A DNA stretch of 64,000 nt from Pyrus communis (GCF_963583255.1 NC_084807.1:14221072-14285071); one strand, 5' to 3'; positions 1 to 11,066 are shown, numbered from the stretch's first letter. The notes: generated by a model not told the origin, from the sequence alone. Program-made: numbers and translations.

Positions 1-421
1 TTTAATTCAATCACATACTTTCCCATTGTATAATACATCCACATGCATCTTTAACCAACAAACATTACAATCACATGCATTCACACACCATCTTCCCTTT
101 TACAAAACACATTGTCGTGCCTTCCCTTCACAATTTCAGCTTTCCTCCTTTTAATTCCACATGCATTCACTTCATCATTACACCACCATTCATTCTTTAA
201 ATCCACATGCACATTCAATCATTCATTCAAGCCCCCTTGTGCCATGTTTCACCCTTTGTTCCCACCTATCACATGCATCATCATCAAACAAACTCTAATT
301 GCCGTGGGTTCCCTTTGCTCCCCTTGTGCAATTCCAGTTTTCACATGTGTCCTAGCTGTTTTTCCATCATTCCTCCACACAAATGCTTAAACAAACAGCC
401 ATATGTTCCCTCCACTACCCC

Positions 422-429
422 TATAAATA
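422..429 (+). promoter_or_regulatory. LTR TATA box of element A (5' LTR)
   Basis: TATAAATA in the context cccctataaataccc. The same box is at 15339-15346 (A 3' LTR), 24073-24080 (B 3' LTR), 62603-62610 (J) and, on the minus strand, 44782-44789 (D 5' LTR). It is the likely Pol II core promoter for genomic RNA, which puts the U3/R border about 30 nt downstream. The start site itself is inferred. Confidence 0.65.
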
Positions 430-659
430 CCCTAGCATTCATTCATTCACTGCCCATTTAATTCATATCTCATATTTCCATTCACAACACTTCACACAAC
501 ACAAATACACATCCATTGCCGCAATTCCCCTTCCATTTTCTGTGCAGTTTTTCTCCTTCATTGCAGCCACTATCCAACCACTCCCTACTCCATTCCACAT
601 ACACCTAAAGCCCTTAAGCTCACCTTAGACCTTGTGCTACAACAACGAGGAAGGAAATA

Positions 660-840
660 GTGCTTAAACGTTCATACAATTCAAGTTTGAGTTGTTGGAA
701 TGTTTAGGTGTTTCTTTGATTTCAAAGTTTAAATTTAATTCTCTTTGTTTTGTACGTATGAGAAGGGAAGAGAAGAGTGCCTAAACGTTCATACAATTCA
801 CGTTTGAGTTGTTGGAATGTTTAGGTGTTTCTTTGATTTC
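660..840 (+). repeat. Duplicated imperfect hairpin in the R/U5 part of the LTR
   Basis: A block of about 65 bp occurs twice (about 660-726 and 778-844). Each copy contains two arms of about 22 nt, starting CCTAAACGTTC and ending GAATGTTTAGG. They pair at 18 of 22 positions, or 20 of 22 with G-U wobble. The paired arrangement is present in every LTR of the window, for example 15577-15760, 24250-24420, 44395-44560 and 62840-63025, which suggests a structural RNA role downstream of the TATA box. Confidence 0.6.
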
Positions 841-1349
841 AAAGTTATGAGGAACTAAACCCCCTTTAGCTAGGGGGTGATTCGAAACTATGTTTATATT
901 TGCAATTTGAATTGATTACGTTTGGTTGGAATTTCATAAGTTATGGATTCAATTCGTTTAACTGTTTGATTGATAACTTATTTATGTATGTTCATTGAGA
1001 TTGCAAGCTTAATTTTCATGCATAAATATGACGCTAGAATATAAGTGAATTTCACCTAATCGCTATGAACTTATATTCACAAGTAGTGGAGGTTGCTTAT
1101 AAACAATCGCGTTAAACGAATTCTTGGCATAAGTTTCATGCGTATTCCATGGTAACGAATGCCTCGTCGATGTTTATGATTTCCGTTGAACTTAATGATC
1201 TTTGTTGAATGTCTCTATCATGCGTATTCCATAGTTAGGGACTTTGATTAAGAATAATTTGGTTGTAATGCGTATTCCATTCAATCCAACGAATTTAGGG
1301 AAATCTGAAAGTTAATCTAAGCGGATCTAATTAACTTGGAGCATTGAGT

Positions 1350-1510
1350 TTCACAACTTATCGAAAGACCAACTAAGAATCAATTTTGTGGAACTAACTT
1401 ATCGAAAGACCAACTAAGACCAACTTATCGAAAGACCAACTAAGAATCAATTTTGTGGAACTAACTTATCGAAAGACCAACTTATCGAAAGACCAACTAA
1501 GACCAACTAA
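1350..1510 (+). repeat. Irregular tandem repeat of cttatcgaaagaccaacta
   Basis: The motif cttatcgaaagaccaa occurs five times here, partly separated by taagaatcaattttgtggaa. The other LTRs in the window have it once (e.g. 16277). It lies at the junction between A-type LTR and the foreign LTR segment, so it looks like slippage or repeated template switching at the recombination site. Confidence 0.75.
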
Positions 1511-1535
1511 TTAACTTGGAGCATATGTTTCTTTG

Positions 1536-2799
1536 TTGGAATGTTTAGGTGTTTCTTTGATTTCAAAGTTATGAGGAACTAAACCCCCCCTTGGCTAGGG
1601 GGGGATTCGAAATATATGTTTATGCTTGCATTTTGATTTGATTACTTCTAATTGCGTTTCATAAGTTGTGGATTCAGTTTGTTTAACCGTTTGATTGATA
1701 ACTTATTTATGTATGTTTATTGAGAATGCGCGCTTAATTTTCATGCATGAATATGATGCTAGAATATAAGTGAGTTTCACCTAATAGTTACGAACTTATA
1801 TTCGCAAGTAGTGGAGGTTGCTTATAAACAATCGCGTTAAACGAATTCTTGGCATAAGTTTCATGCAATCCATAGTAACGAATGCCTTGTCAACACTTAT
1901 AATTTTCATAGAGCGTAATGATTCTTGCTTGTACCTCTTCTATGCATTCATGTTGAGGACTTGTGGGGAATGTTTTGAATTGTCGCATGCATCATCCAAT
2001 TCAATAACGTTAGGAAGATTTGAAGGTTAATTAGTGCATCACGGTTAACTTGGGGTGTTGAGTATCATAGTTTATTGAAATGCAATTGGAAATCATTTTA
2101 TTATGCAAGTATAACATGTATGGAGATGAACCCCTTAGCCATTCTATCATCCATTCATTCCATTCCATCAAATTCGTTTTACAATCTGTTTAGTTTATTA
2201 ACTTGTTTTGTTATTTCAATTTTCGTATAAATCTAAATCCCCCTTTACTTTAATGTCCAATTTAGTTAGAAATCAATTTAGTTTGTGCTTTTAAGTGTTT
2301 TGATTCATTTTATTTCCCAATTTCGTCCAGATTCACCAAAGTGCTCAAAACTGCCCAGAAAGTGATTTTAAGGCAGTTTTGAGTGTTTTGGGTGATGTTT
2401 GAGTCTTTTGGTTTGTTTTAATGTTTTAAGTGTTTAGTTTTACATTGTTTGAGTTAGTTTAGTGTTTTATATTGTGTTTTTACGTTCTTGAGTCAAGTTA
2501 TTACTTAATTTCGTCCAAATTTGTGTTTGTGCTCAAATCTACCCAGAAAGTGGTTTTTAGGCAGATTTGAGTGTGTTTGTGTTGTTTTGAGTCTTTTAGT
2601 TTGTCTTAGTGTTTTAAAGTTTAGCTTTGCATTCTTTGAGTCTAGTATAGTGTTTCATATTGTTATTTTACGTTTTTGAGTCAAATCCAAGTGGTTAACA
2701 ATCCCTCCTAATCCCCGGTCTAGAACGATCCCTACTTATACATATACTACAATTTGACGAAAAGAGGGTTTAATTTGTGTGCGTATAAATCACGCATCA
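1536..2799 (+). repeat. Foreign LTR segment (J-like subfamily) inside the A 5' LTR
   Basis: This stretch resembles 62990-64000 of LTR J more than A's own LTR. Shared features include cacctaatagttacgaac, tagagcgtaatgattcttgc and the gcccagaaagtg pair of GCAGTTTT/GCAGATTT repeats. It ends with a full LTR terminus (acgcatca) at 2799, directly followed by A-type sequence restarting at the hairpin block (gtgcctaaacg). This is the chimeric part of a recombinant LTR. Confidence 0.7.
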
Positions 2800-3886
2800 G
2801 TGCCTAAACGTTCATACAATTCACGTTTGAGTTGTTGGAATGTTTAGGTGTTTCTTTGATTTCAAAGTTATGAGGAACTAAACCCCCTTTAGCTAGGGGG
2901 TGATTCGAAACTATGTTTATATTTGCAATTTGAATTGATTACGTTTGGTTGGAATTTCATAAGTTGTGGATTCAATTCGTTTAACTGTTTGATTGATAAC
3001 TTATTTATGTATGTTCATTGAGATTGCAAGCTTAATTTTCATGCATAAATATGACGCTAGAATATAAGTGAATTTCACCTAATCGCTATGAACTTATATT
3101 CACAAGTAGTGGAGGTTGCTTATAAACAATCGCGTTAAACGAATTCTTGGCATAAGTTTCATGCGTATTCCATGGTAACGAATGCCTCGTCGATGTTTAT
3201 GATTTCCGTTGAACTTAATGATCTTTGTTGAATGTCTCTATCATGCGTATTCCATAGTTAGGGACTTTGATTAAGAATAATTTGGTTGTAATGCGTATTC
3301 CATTCAATCCAACGAATTTAGGGAAATCTGAAAGTTAATCTAAGCGGATCTAATTAACTTGGAGCATTGAGTTTCACAACTTATCGAAAGACCAACTAAG
3401 AATCAATTTTGTTTTGCAAGTGTAACATGTGTGGAGAAGAACCCCTTGGCTATTCCATCATCCATATTTTTATCACATTCATATTTACATTTTGCCTTTA
3501 ATCATATTCTGTCTTTTTAATTTAATATCGTCCGACCACAATTCCCCCCCCTATTTTGTTAAGTCTTAATCATTCGTATTTGTTTTATTTTTGTATCTTT
3601 AAGCTTTTGGAGTCATAAACAATTGCAAATTCGTCTAAATCAAGTTCTAGCTTCTATTTGAGTCAATTTGTTTGTTTTAGACAATTTGAGTTTTTCAAAG
3701 CCTTTCTGAGTCATAGTAGTTTTGTTAAGAGTATTTTAATTTAGTTTTTATGTTTTTAAGTCAATTTAGAAGGTTTTAGCAAGCCCTCCTAATCCCCGGT
3801 CTAGAACAATCCCTCACTTATCCATTCTACTACAATTGTCAAACGAGGGTTTAATTTGAGTGTCAAGTAAATCTCGCATCAAATTT

Positions 3887-3905
3887 TGGCGCCGTTGCCG
3901 GGGAT
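3887..3905 (+). other. Duplicate tRNA-Asp primer-binding site
   Basis: An exact second copy of TGGCGCCGTTGCCGGGGAT, six bases after an LTR terminus at 3881. It is the left edge of the fold-back and is separated from the functional PBS (4200-4218) by the inverted duplication and a repeated U5 end. Confidence 0.9.
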
Positions 3906-4112
3906 TAGGAGGGCTTGCTAAAACCTTCTAAATTGACTTAAAAACATAAAAACTAAATTAAAATACTCTTAACAAGACTACTATGACTCAGAAAGGCTTT
4001 GAGTTTTTCAAAGCCTTTCTGAGTCATAGTAGTCTTGTTAAGAGTATTTTAATTTAGTTTTTATGTTTTTAAGTCAATTTAGAAGGTTTTAGCAAGCCCT
4101 CCTAATCCCCGG
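3898..4112 (+). repeat. Perfect 104-bp inverted repeat (U5-PBS fold-back)
   Basis: The left arm 3898-4001 begins CCGGGGATTAGG and is the exact reverse complement of the right arm 4009-4112, which ends CCTAATCCCCGG. The spacer is 7 nt (agttttt). The left arm starts inside the duplicated PBS and reads U5 backwards. The right arm is U5 in normal orientation and continues to the true LTR end at 4194. It is a stable cruciform or hairpin in DNA or RNA. Confidence 0.95.
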
Positions 4113-4199
4113 TCTAGAACGATCCCTCACTTATCCATTCTACTACAATTGTCAAACGAGGGTTTGATTTGAGTGTCAAGTAAATCTCGCATCAAATTT

Positions 4200-4218
4200 T
4201 GGCGCCGTTGCCGGGGAT
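4200..4218 (+). promoter_or_regulatory. Primer-binding site, tRNA-Asp, element A
   Basis: TGGCGCCGTTGCCGGGGAT, beginning 6 nt after the LTR end, is complementary to the 3' end of plant tRNA-Asp(GUC) including CCA. It primes minus-strand DNA synthesis. Just downstream, GGATTAGCA (4215-4223) and TGCTAATCC can form a hairpin that overlaps the PBS 3' end. Confidence 0.95.
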
Positions 4219-4327
4219 TAGCAACTTTGCTAATCCTTTGTCTTTATTTTTATATTTTGTTTTTCGTGCATTCTTATTTCAAATTCTTAGTGTGTTTGTT
4301 TCCTTGTTTTTTTTTTAGGTACTGTGT

Positions 4328-7300
4328 ATGACTCGTAGCTCTCGGCCTATTATAGAGAACATCTCCGACTTTGACGGTGATTTTGAACGCACTTTGAGGA
4401 GAACGAGGAGTCAACAAGAGCCACCACAACCTCCACCACAACCTGGGCTTGAAGAAGACGAAGTAGGTGTAGAAGAAAAGCCCACGGATCAGATTTTTGA
4501 AGAAGAACAAGCCATGGCAGCAGATAATAGAACCATCAAGGAGCTTTCGGCCTCGGGTTTGGATAATGCATTGCCTCTTTGTATCCAATACCCCACGACT
4601 GCAGAGGGGAAGACTGAGGAATTTGAACTCAAATCCAGTTTGTTACACCATATTCTGAAGTTCCATGGCTTGTCTATGGAAGACCCCAACAAACACTTGA
4701 AGGAGTTCGAGGTGGTTTGTTCGAGCATGACCCCCGTCAATGTGGATGGGAGTATATTGAAGATGAAGGCCTTTCCATTTTCACTTATGGACAAGGCCAA
4801 AGATTGGCTCTACGAACTAGCCCCGGGAACTGTGACTTCGTGGGAGAGTATGAAGCGTGCTTTCTTGGAGAAATTCTTCCCTACTTCGAGAGTGATTCTC
4901 CTACGGAAGAAAATTAGTGGTATTCAACAGAATCATGGTGAGACATTCCCGACTTATTATGAGCGCTTCAAGGGCCTTGTAGCTTCATGTCCTCAACATC
5001 AAATGAAGGAGGAACTTCTCCTTCAATATTTCTATGAGGGCCTCCTTCCTATCGAACGTCAAATGGTTGATGCATCAGCGGGAGGAGCATTGGTGGACAA
5101 AACACCAAGGGATGCCAAGATTCTCATAGCCAACCGAGCGCTCAACGCTCAACAATATGAAGGAGTGGGCCAAAGGGAAGCCCCACGGCAACAAAGTGTA
5201 AATGAGGTGAGTGCTATTTCTGAAATTCAATCACAACTTGCTAATCTTACTTCTCTTGTTTCTCAGGTTGTGATTGGTCCAAAAGCACAAGAACACCAAG
5301 TTTGTGGCGTGTGCTCAATTCAAGGGCATCCATCCGACAAGTGCCCTCAACTAATCGAGAATGGTGGGTGGGAATCTGCCAATGCAATTGGTTTCCAAGG
5401 ACAAAATCAAAACAACCCATACTCGAACACTTACAATGCCGGATGGAGGGACCATCCAAACTTCAAATGGAGGGAGCCACAACAAGCTGCCCAACAAGGA
5501 GGATTTAGGCCAAACCCCCCTGGTTTTTATTCCAAGCCGTATGCACCCCAACAACCTTCGACATCATCTCATTCAGGTACGTCCTTGGAAAGTGATCAAG
5601 CTATGCAATTACTAACCTCTATTTCGCAGGGGTTGCAAAATCAAAACAACCGGATAGCAAATAACGAGAAGGAGATGAAGGATATGAAGAAACAAATAGG
5701 GCAGATTTCTGAGTTCCTTGGACAGATTAGAGAGCAAGGAAAGCTTCCTAGCTCAACCACAGTCAATCCAAAGGGAGGATTCGAATCCGCCAAGGCCATC
5801 ACCCTAAGGGGTGGAAAAGAAGTTGGGACCGAGCCAAACAATCCCAAATCTGCCCAGAAAGTAGATGAAGAGACAACACAACCTGAGGCAGATCACCCTA
5901 ACTCGGCCAAATCAGGTAATTTAAGTTCAAATTCATGTACTTCACGTCCTAATCTGCCCAATGTACCTTTTCCTCGCAGGTTCATGCAAGAAAAAAAGGA
6001 AGAAAGCGAGAAGGACATTCTTGAAACGTTCCGGAAAGTGCAAGTGAACATACCGCTTCTCGATGCAATCAAACAGGTTCCAAAGTATGCTAAATTCCTC
6101 AAGGACCTATGCAATACAAAGAGAAGAAGGGCAAACAAAGAGGTAGTGAAGGTAAGCGAGAATGTGTCCGCTGTTTTGCAACGTAAACTGCCTACCAAGT
6201 GCAAAGACCCCGGTAGTTTCACGATTCCTTGTGTAATTGGACATAATCGTTTTGAACATGCCATGCTTGATTTAGGTGCATCCATAAATGTCATGCCTTA
6301 TTCTATTTATGCATCTATGAATTTGGGTGAATTAAAACAAGATGGTGTAATTATACAATTGGCTGATCGTTCTAACGCGTATCCGAAAGGAGTCTTGGAG
6401 GATGTGCTTGTGCAGGTGAACCATTTAATTTTTCCGGCTGATTTCTACGTCCTAGACATGGAGGATTCAGCCCATTCTACATCTTTGCCGATTCTCCTTG
6501 GTAGGCCATTCATGAAGACGGCCCGAACGAAGATTGATGTATACAAAGGCACCTTGACAATGGAATTCGATGGGGAAGTGATTGATTTTAATATTTCTGA
6601 AACTATGAGATATCCCGTTGATGACCATTCTTGTTTTTCCATTGATGTTATCGATTCTTTAGCGCAGGTATACCTTGAAGAATTGAACGAGGACGCCCTG
6701 GAAACAACCATCACTAAGGCCATAGAGCGCAAAAATGAAGGATTTGGGCCAATGCAAGGCCACGGCAAAGAGGAGGAATTCTTTGCAATGGGTTCTAGTG
6801 AAGAAATAATTGAGGTTGTGGCAGCCCTTGAGTCATTGCCACAACAATATGGTAAGGTTCCACTCTCACTTTCAAATTCAGTTTCCACTAAGATGCTACC
6901 TTCTGTTGTTCAGGCACCATCGCTTGAACTTAAGCCGTTGCCGGACCATTTGAAGTATGTGTTTTTGGGAGAAGGCGAAACATTGCCCGTCATCATTTCA
7001 TCAAGTCTCACGGCAATGGAGGAGGAGAAGCTTGTGAGGGTGCTGCGAGAGCACAAAACGGCCATAGGGTGGACTTTGGCCGACATTAAAGGAATAAGCC
7101 CTACCACATGCATGCACTGTATACTTCTTGAGGATGGGGCTAAACCAACTCGAGAGGCTCAACGCCGTCTCAACCCTCCGATGATGGAAGTGGTGAAGAA
7201 GGAAATAATCAAGCTTTTGGATTGCGGAGTGATCTACCCTATCTCCGATAGCCGTTGGGTCTCTCCAGTTCAAGTCGTTCCCAAGAAGTCCGGAGTAACT

Positions 7301-9832
7301 GTTATCAAGAATGATGAGAATGAGCTCGTGCCTACACGCATTCAGACTGGATGGCGGGTATGTATCGATTACCGGAAGCTAAATGCCATGACTAGGAAAG
7401 ATCACTTTCCTTTGCCATTCATCGACCAGATGCTCGAAAGGTTAGCCGGTCATGCTTTTTACTGTTTTCTTGATGGATACTCTGGATATAACCAAATTGT
7501 GATAGCCCCGGATGATCAAGAGAAGACCACATTCACATGTCCCTTTGGAACATTTGCTTATCGTCGCATGCCATTTGGCTTATGCAACGCACCGGCCACT
7601 TTCCAAAGGTGTATGGTAAGTATATTTTCCGATTTTGTTGAAAAGATCATTGAGGTTTTCATGGATGATTTCAGTGTATTTGGGAGTTCATTTGATAATT
7701 GCTTGGATAATCTGACCTTAATTTAGAAACGATGTGTTGAAACTAACCTTGTCTTGAATTGGGAGAAATGTCACTTTATGGTGAAACAAGGTATAGTTTT
7801 AGGACATATTGTTTCAGAAAAAGGAATTGCAGTAGATAAATCGAAAATAGACCTTGTACGTCACTTACCCTCTCCTACTTCGGTTAGAGAGGTACGTTCG
7901 TTTCTTGGCCATGCAGGGTTCTATAGGCGTTTTATCAAGGACTTCTCCAAGATGTCCAACCCTCTTTGCCGATTGCTTCAAAAAGATGTGCCATTCAAGT
8001 TTGATGAAGAGTGTAATTCGGCATTTAACCAACTCAAGGAGAAGCTAGTCTCGGCCCCCATTATTGTACCTCCAGATTGGAGCCTTCCGTTCGAGCTCAT
8101 GTGCGATGCATCCGACTATGCATTAGGAGCTGTTCTAGGACAAAGAAGAGACAAGCGGCCGCATGTCATATACTATGCCTCTCGGACTCTCAATGATGCC
8201 CAATTGAACTACTCCACGACGGAAAAAGAACTTCTAGCTGTGGTTTTTACTTTAGATAAATTCCGTTCATATTTAATTGGTACTAAAGTAATCGTTTATT
8301 CTGATCATGCAGCTTTGAGGTACTTGCTCACGAAAAAGGAAGCAAAGCCGAGGCTTATCCGTTGGATTCTTCTTCTTCAAGAATTTGATATTGAAATCCG
8401 GGATAAGAAAGGAAGCGAGAATGTAGTGGCTGACCATTTAAGCCGAATGATCCACGAGGAGCATGAACATGCCGTACCTATCCCTGAAACTTTTCCCGAT
8501 GAGCAGCTGCTATCCATTGAGGTAAGTGAACCATGGTATGCAGATTTAGTGAATTACTTGGTGGCTAAACAAATTCCAAATGAACTAAACAAGCACCAAC
8601 GTGATAAGCTTAAAAATGATGCACGTTTCTATGTTTGGGATGACCCTTATTTGTGGAAGTATTGCTCAGATCAAATTGTACGTAGATGTGTGCATGATTC
8701 TGAATTTCACTCAATTCTAAGCTTTTGTCACACATATGCATGTGGTGGTCATTTTGGCACACAACGCACTGCCCTCAAGATTTTAGAGTGTGGTTTTTAT
8801 TGGCCGACTATATTTAGGGATGCTAGAACCTTTTGTATGTCTTGTGATCGTTGCCAACGAATGGGTAACATAGGAACCAAGGACCAAATGCCGCAAACCC
8901 CTGTCTTTAATGTTGAAATTTTTGATGTTTGGGGCATTGATTTCATGGGCCCTTTCCCTCCATCTTATGGTTTCACTTATATCTTGCTAGCCGTTGATTA
9001 TGTTTCTAAATGGGTGGAAGCAAAAGCCACCCGTACTAACGATTCTAAGGTGGTTGCAGATTTCGTGAAAACTAACATTTTTGCTAGGTTTGGAATGCCG
9101 AGAGTAATCATAAGTGATGGAGGGTCTCACTTTTGCAATCGGACCATTGAGGCGTTGCTAAAAAAGTACCATGTCAACCATAAGGTCTCCACACCTTACC
9201 ATACTCAAACAAATGGCCAAGCCGAGGTGTCTAACCGAGAAATAAAACAAATTTTGGAGAAGACCGTTGGACCAACAAGGAGGGATTGGAGCTTACGTTT
9301 AGATAATGCACTGTGGGCATATCGTACGGCATACAAAACACCCATTGGGATGTCACCTTTTCGGCTCGTCTATGGTAAGCCATGTCATTTGCCCGTAGAA
9401 TTAGAGCACAAGGCACATTGGGCCGTGAAGATTTTCAACATGGACATAGATGCAGCGGGAGTTCATAGGAAGCTCCAATTGAATGAACTTGAGGAGATTC
9501 GGAATGAAGCCTATGAGAATGCCCGGATGTACAAAGCCAAGACCAAAGCATTCCATGATAAAATGATTCGAACCAAGACCTTCACAGTTGGGCAGAAAGT
9601 GTTACTTTTCAACTCTCGCCTACGTTTGTTTCCTGATAAGTTGCGTTCTAAATGGATTGGCCCGTTTGTTGTTACTAATGTTTTCCCTCATGGTGCAGTG
9701 CAAATCAAAAGTTCAAGGACGCAGCAAGAATTCAAAGTGAATGGGCATCGATTGAAGCCCTATTACGAGATGTTTGAGGAGCATGTCGTGGAGGAGGTAC
9801 CCCTCCATGCCGTGGAACCTAGTCAAGCTTAA
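4328..9832 (+). CDS. gag-pol: Gag-pol polyprotein of element A, interrupted by one in-frame TAG
   Basis: A single frame of 1834 codons encodes the capsid and replication enzymes. The ATG at 4328 follows a pyrimidine-rich ttttttttag and starts [11 protein letters not shown] as in element D. Order by residue: Gag capsid region (about 90-270), CCHC knuckle (C326, C329, H334, C339), protease with DLGA (D648) and ILLGRPF (722-728), reverse transcriptase (about 900-1200) with FMDD at 1111-1114, RNase H (D1260 in CDAS; SDH further on), integrase with an HHCC finger and D1538/D1597/E1633 (DD35E spacing), then a GPF-type C-terminal module without chromodomain. The TAG at 7724-7726 replaces the leucine codon TTG found in D, just after the RT active site. 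The frame is open on both sides. The polyprotein would be cut short before RNase H and integrase unless the stop is read through. Confidence 0.93.
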
Positions 9833-10209
9833 ACGGAGGTACCATCCGGCTGCAAGACGTAAAAGAAAGCGCTTCGTGGGAGGCAACCCATGCATCCGAA
9901 TAGAGAAGAACTTGGAAACCCCTTTAAGAGACTTATTTTTATTCCTTTCTTTTTCTTTACTGCCTTTACTTTGCTTTCTTTCTCATATTTGTTTATTTGC
10001 TTGCTCTGTTGTGACTTTCTGCTTAAAACATTGAGGACAAAGTTTGATTTAAGTGTGGGGGGGGTAAACAATTTGTATTTGCATGAATTTCGTGGGATTT
10101 ATTCGCCTTTCACTTAGAATGTTGTTTCTTGCTGTTTTAAGCGTTTTTTTTAGTGTGTTTTATAGTGTCTTGGTATAAAACTCCGAAAATTTGATAAAAA
10201 ATAAAAAAT

Positions 10210-10241
<32 letters not shown>

Positions 10242-10388
10242 TCTCTTTGTTGCTATTTCGTTTCTGCCTTGTTAGGTTGTTTAGTTGTTATTGTTTGTTT
10301 GTTTATTAATTGTGTGAGTCTATGATTGTAACATTGAGAAAATGTTTGATTTATTGATAGGCACTGCTAAACAAAGAAAGATGGTGCT
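9833..10388 (+). other. Spacer between pol stop and antisense ORF stop
   Basis: No coding signal. It contains a conserved block ending in aagtgtgggggggg (10051-10064), the first of several polypurine-like tracts, preceded by ttgaggacaaagtttgat. An A-rich tract follows (about 10195-10236). Pol and the antisense ORF converge here, so sense and antisense transcripts could overlap or terminate in this spacer. Confidence 0.7.
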
Positions 10389-11066
10389 TCACAAAGGTTG
10401 TTTGCTTGAGGCCCCACTACGTGGCTTTACTCTTGAAGCGGAAGGCGTAGGAACAGAAGGCATCGGAGTGGAAGGCGTAGGAACAGAAGGCATCGGAGCG
10501 GGAGGCATCGAAGATAGAGCATTCCAGGCCTCAATACTTGGCCAAGCGCTGGATGAGCCAGGAAAAAGGTGCCTCTGGAGGAAAGACGAGAACCTTTGAC
10601 GGTCACTGTGAATCCGACCTTCAGACTCTTGCAGCTCATCAAGCTTCCTCTTCATGCCCGTCGAATAGTTGTTTGCAAGCACGTGCAAACTTCTATTTTC
10701 ATACTTCAGCTGCTGGATCTCCTGCTTGAGACTTTCCACCTCTGTCATCAATGATTCCACCTGACGGGAGCGGGCAAGCAGGCGTTGGCCCATGTTGGAC
10801 ACAGAACTCGCACACTGAACACTAAGTGCGAGGGACTCTTGAACGGCCAACTCATCGGACCGTCCTGACAGCAGCCTACTATCTTTTGGAGTGAGGAGGT
10901 TCCTAGCTACTATTGTAGCTGTTGTGGCGTCCTGCATCACGGAGTCTTCACCTGTGAGAGGACCGTTAGAAGAAAAGAAAGAAGGGCGCCATACGTTACC
11001 TTGACGCGGCGCGCCCGTATCACTGCTAAGGCTCAATTCCAAGCTAAGGTTCGATGAGTTTGCCAT
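10389..11066 (-). CDS. Antisense accessory protein of element A (EAR-like motif, leucine zipper, Pro-rich tail)
   Basis: 225 codons opposite in sense to gag-pol. The ATG at 11066 is preferred because MANSS is the start shared by all copies. Seen: LSLELSL near the N-terminus (overlapping LxLxL, the form of EAR repression motifs), a coiled coil from about residue 94 to 155 with leucines at 106, 113, 120 and 127 in exact heptad spacing, a basic MKRKL patch at about 138-142, and a tail of APMPS/VPTPS-type 5-mers. No enzyme motif is visible and I know no named family. It occupies the position where Athila elements usually have a sense env-like ORF. Compared with B, most differences are synonymous. 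A role as a nuclear, dimerising regulator of host transcription or silencing is inference. Confidence 0.75.
   Translation of the reverse strand: MANSSNLSLELSLSSDTGAPRQGNVWRPSFFSSNGPLTGEDSVMQDATTATIVARNLLTPKDSRLLSGRSDELAVQESLALSVQCASSVSNMGQRLLARSRQVESLMTEVESLKQEIQQLKYENRSLHVLANNYSTGMKRKLDELQESEGRIHSDRQRFSSFLQRHLFPGSSSAWPSIEAWNALSSMPPAPMPSVPTPSTPMPSVPTPSASRVKPRSGASSKQPL

Larger units (their letters stand above)
1..4194 (+). repeat. 5' LTR of element A, rearranged and over-long, left-truncated by the window
   Basis: Position 1 matches about 14918 of A's own 3' LTR, so roughly 720 bp lie outside the window. The visible part is 4194 bp although the whole 3' LTR is only 2577 bp. The excess consists of a segment of another LTR subfamily (about 1536-2799), a repeat of the 781-1390 block at about 2800-3410, and a fold-back duplication at 3898-4112. 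LTR 3'-terminal sequence (GCATCA) therefore occurs three times, at 2799, 3881 and 4194. U3 carries many CATGCA motifs, a TATA box and, downstream, the duplicated CCTAAACGTTC hairpin. Confidence 0.85.

Noticed and set aside
112..628. Several overlapping Pro/His/Ser-rich ORFs in the LTRs (here and in each other LTR)
   Set aside because: They arise from AT- and CA-rich repeats such as acatgcattcac in U3 and occur in several frames at once.
9600..9832. Chromodomain at the integrase C-terminus
   Set aside because: The C-terminus after SKWIGPF is short and ends VEPSQA, with no aromatic-cage motif, consistent with a non-chromovirus lineage.
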